From NCBI GenBank assembly GCA_021812745.1, contig JAKAMS010000078.1:1-9536 (forward strand): a stretch of DNA of 9,536 nucleotides. Reading direction: 5' to 3'. The stretch is from Bacteroidota bacterium. GTDB taxonomy: Bacteria; Bacteroidota; Ignavibacteria; Ignavibacteriales; Melioribacteraceae. Shown piece by piece: positions 8,077 to 9,536 of the stretch. The stretch's first letter is position 1. Each line of letters opens with the position of its first letter. The notes below the pieces were generated by a model. The model saw only the letters and a list, made by a program, of their open reading frames with translations, was not told the origin of the DNA and did not search any database. The translations under genes were made by a program, and so were the position numbers.

Positions 8077-8082
8077 ACCTCA
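8077..8082 (-). promoter_or_regulatory. Ribosome binding site of the TPR gene
   Basis: On the minus strand TGAGGT lies just before the ATG, with GAGG four bases from the start codon. It is the clearest Shine-Dalgarno in the window and supports the start at 8073, which also gives a full signal peptide. Confidence 0.6.
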
Positions 8083-8162
8083 AAGCAGATCATTTTCGTT
8101 AAATAGCTAATTCTAACAAACAAAATAATCAAAAGTTGCGAATGGCTGGAATCCGTTTGGGA

Positions 8163-8204
8163 ACGGTTTAATAATCAGCATTAACGTAATAATTGTTAAG
8201 CCGT
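8163..8204. other. Hairpin in the gap between the Ntn hydrolase and TPR genes
   Basis: The 222-base gap 8074-8295 should hold the promoter for the TPR-kinase-receiver genes. ACGGTTTAA (8163-8171) pairs with TTAAGCCGT (8196-8204) over nine positions with one G-U wobble. The 24-base loop contains a smaller TAAT/ATTA pairing (8172-8175 with 8180-8183) and, overlapping the right arm, TTAAC (8181-8185) facing GTTAA (8195-8199). No T run follows on either strand, so a protein-binding site or an RNA leader element is as likely as a terminator. I could not assign a confident -35/-10 or Bacteroidota-type -33/-7 promoter in the gap. Confidence 0.3.
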
Positions 8205-8295
8205 ACGAATCAATTCTATGTTTGATGCAATAAATTTACCCCACTCGCTTACAATTATTGAAGACAGAATTATATAAAAAATGTTTGCTAATAAA

Positions 8296-9536
8296 TTATT
8301 TTTCACCGGCTACAAAAACCGTCCATGCTTGTGAAGGACGACTTTTCAAAATTCCGCTCATCCAATCATATTGCGGATGTTCTTCTAAAAATTTTTTTGC
8401 ATCGAATGCGGTACCGCATGCTGATCCCCAACGAGCAATAAAAGACATTTGTTTAGCCATAGCGGCATCAACAACTTTTCCATCAAGAGTTCCGCCGGGC
8501 TCAAACGGAAGATCAGAGCTATATAGATCGGAATCAAGTTCCCAGTGGGCACAAAGTGCGCGTCTGCTTGGAGAAGAGTTTTTTAGATAAACATCATAAT
8601 GGTCGGCTTCAAAATTTTTTGCAAGTTCAAGATTTATTTTTCCGGCATTTTCATTCATTAATTGTTTCCACCTAACTCTGCGAGCAACATTAGAATTTTT
8701 GATATTAGTTTCATCACTCTTGGTTTCGAGCCGTAAAAGTTTTAAATCTTCTGCTATGTTTGAACCGGTAAAATATCCGTCTTTCTTTTTTTCGAACCCG
8801 ATTTGTTTTAACCCAAGTTCAAGCCGAGCAATCTCATTCGTGTTGATATCGCCCAAAAGCCATGAATTTGCATATCCGCCGTTGTTATCTTTCTTAATCA
8901 TCTCGCACCATTCATCAATGGAATTGGCGTATTGAGTTGCGTGACGCATGCGGGAAAATTCCGGTACGCCATTTGGATCGAATGGATAAAATCCGCCGAT
9001 AGTAGTTTCGGAACCGACGATTCCGGCATCAGTAATAAAAAAATCCGTACCGCTGTGAATAAAACCGGTGAATGCCTGCATAAGAATTCTATGTCCCTTT
9101 TCCGGAACGATATCGAGTATAATATTACAGAACGGGTCTTCGTAACCGACCATTGAATTATGTCCCAACACAATTTTTCCGTCGGCGGTCATACTTCCCG
9201 TAGCAATGAACGAACTGCACGCATCTTTTTTCGGCGGCGGCGAATTTGTATTGAAAGAATCTTTCACCGTTGGCCACCAATACCAGATTAGCTCCATATA
9301 TCCGTTTAGAGCAACAATTTCGTCGCGCGTTGTCTGAACTCCCGCGGCTTTCATCCCTTCAACAATTCCATCAATCTCGGCAAGATTTTCTTCATCAACT
9401 TTTGTTGTAAGAATATCGTGAGCTCTTTTTACAAACCAAGTCCACTCCATTGCGCTTATGTATTTCCATTTCGCACTTAATTTATTCAGTGATTCTTTGA
9501 TTTCATTTGCGGTTAAATAACCGTGTTGAAATCCGC
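8296..9536 (-). CDS. Phospholipase B-like / C45-type Ntn hydrolase, 5' end outside window
   Basis: A self-processing N-terminal-nucleophile amidase or acyltransferase related to phospholipase B-like proteins and the C45 acyltransferases. The frame stays open from the ATG at 9450 to the right edge, and that extra part encodes GFQHGYLTANEI, a motif expected before the nucleophile in this family. The gene is therefore cut by the window and the internal ATG is not its start. Numbering from that ATG, the likely nucleophile is Cys78 in DACSSF, exposed when the chain cuts itself between Ala77 and Cys78. Further family signatures are LGHNSM, SETTIGG, RMRHATQYA and GYANSWLLGD followed by IARLELGL. Related proteins are usually secreted or lysosomal, so a signal peptide beyond the edge is expected. 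The substrate (N-acyl amides, peptides or lipids) cannot be told. It lies upstream of the TPR gene on the same strand but across a 222-base gap, so linkage is weak. Confidence 0.87.
   Translation of the reverse strand, partial: GFQHGYLTANEIKESLNKLSAKWKYISAMEWTWFVKRAHDILTTKVDEENLAEIDGIVEGMKAAGVQTTRDEIVALNGYMELIWYWWPTVKDSFNTNSPPPKKDACSSFIATGSMTADGKIVLGHNSMVGYEDPFCNIILDIVPEKGHRILMQAFTGFIHSGTDFFITDAGIVGSETTIGGFYPFDPNGVPEFSRMRHATQYANSIDEWCEMIKKDNNGGYANSWLLGDINTNEIARLELGLKQIGFEKKKDGYFTGSNIAEDLKLLRLETKSDETNIKNSNVARRVRWKQLMNENAGKINLELAKNFEADHYDVYLKNSSPSRRALCAHWELDSDLYSSDLPFEPGGTLDGKVVDAAMAKQMSFIARWGSACGTAFDAKKFLEEHPQYDWMSGILKSRPSQAWTVFVAGEK

Noticed and set aside
8100..8150. TAGAAT (minus strand) as a -10 box for the TPR gene
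   Set aside because: The nearest TTTTGA-like -35 is only about 13 bases away and no Bacteroidota-type TAnnTTTG element fits, so a promoter call is not supported.
8258..8590. A 110-codon plus-strand ORF over the end of the Ntn hydrolase gene
   Set aside because: It lies mostly antisense to a well-supported conserved protein and its translation shows no family features.
8898..9173. A 91-codon minus-strand ORF and an overlapping plus-strand ORF inside the Ntn hydrolase gene
   Set aside because: Both are out-of-frame shadows of the conserved coding frame, which shows family motifs throughout this stretch.

Overview
The window looks like a stretch of chromosome from an AT-rich Gram-negative bacterium. 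It most resembles the Bacteroidota/Ignavibacteria side of the FCB group. That placement is an inference from the style of the S9 peptidase, the secreted TPR protein, the dCACHE-PAS histidine kinase and the generally weak Shine-Dalgarno sequences; no marker gene proves it. I saw no mobile element, CRISPR array, tRNA or rRNA. The window is almost fully coding and its base composition looks even.

Left half, plus strand (about 1-4007): three genes run rightward. The first is a secreted-type S9 prolyl-oligopeptidase-family peptidase whose start lies beyond the left edge. Next is a stand-alone MOSC-domain molybdenum protein related to YcbX/mARC. The third is a small alpha/beta hydrolase of the phospholipase/carboxylesterase type with an intact Ser-Asp-His triad. 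The gaps are 149 and about 71 bases, each holding a possible hairpin, so the three need not form one operon.

Right half, minus strand (4052-9536): four genes run leftward. A phospholipase B-like/C45-type Ntn hydrolase enters from the right edge and is cut there. After a 222-base gap come a secreted TPR protein, a membrane histidine kinase (dCACHE, PAS, HisKA, HATPase) and a single-domain response regulator, with gaps of 66 and 29 bases. The last three look like one transcription unit: a kinase-receiver pair led by an exported TPR protein that may work on the sensor side. The two halves converge at 4008-4051, where an AT-only hairpin followed by a T run (minus-strand sense) could end the minus-strand unit.

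The most useful observations are that both edge genes continue past the window, so their first ATG codons are not the true starts, and that the TPR-kinase-receiver arrangement may be a sensory module. I found no convincing evidence of a wholly new system.
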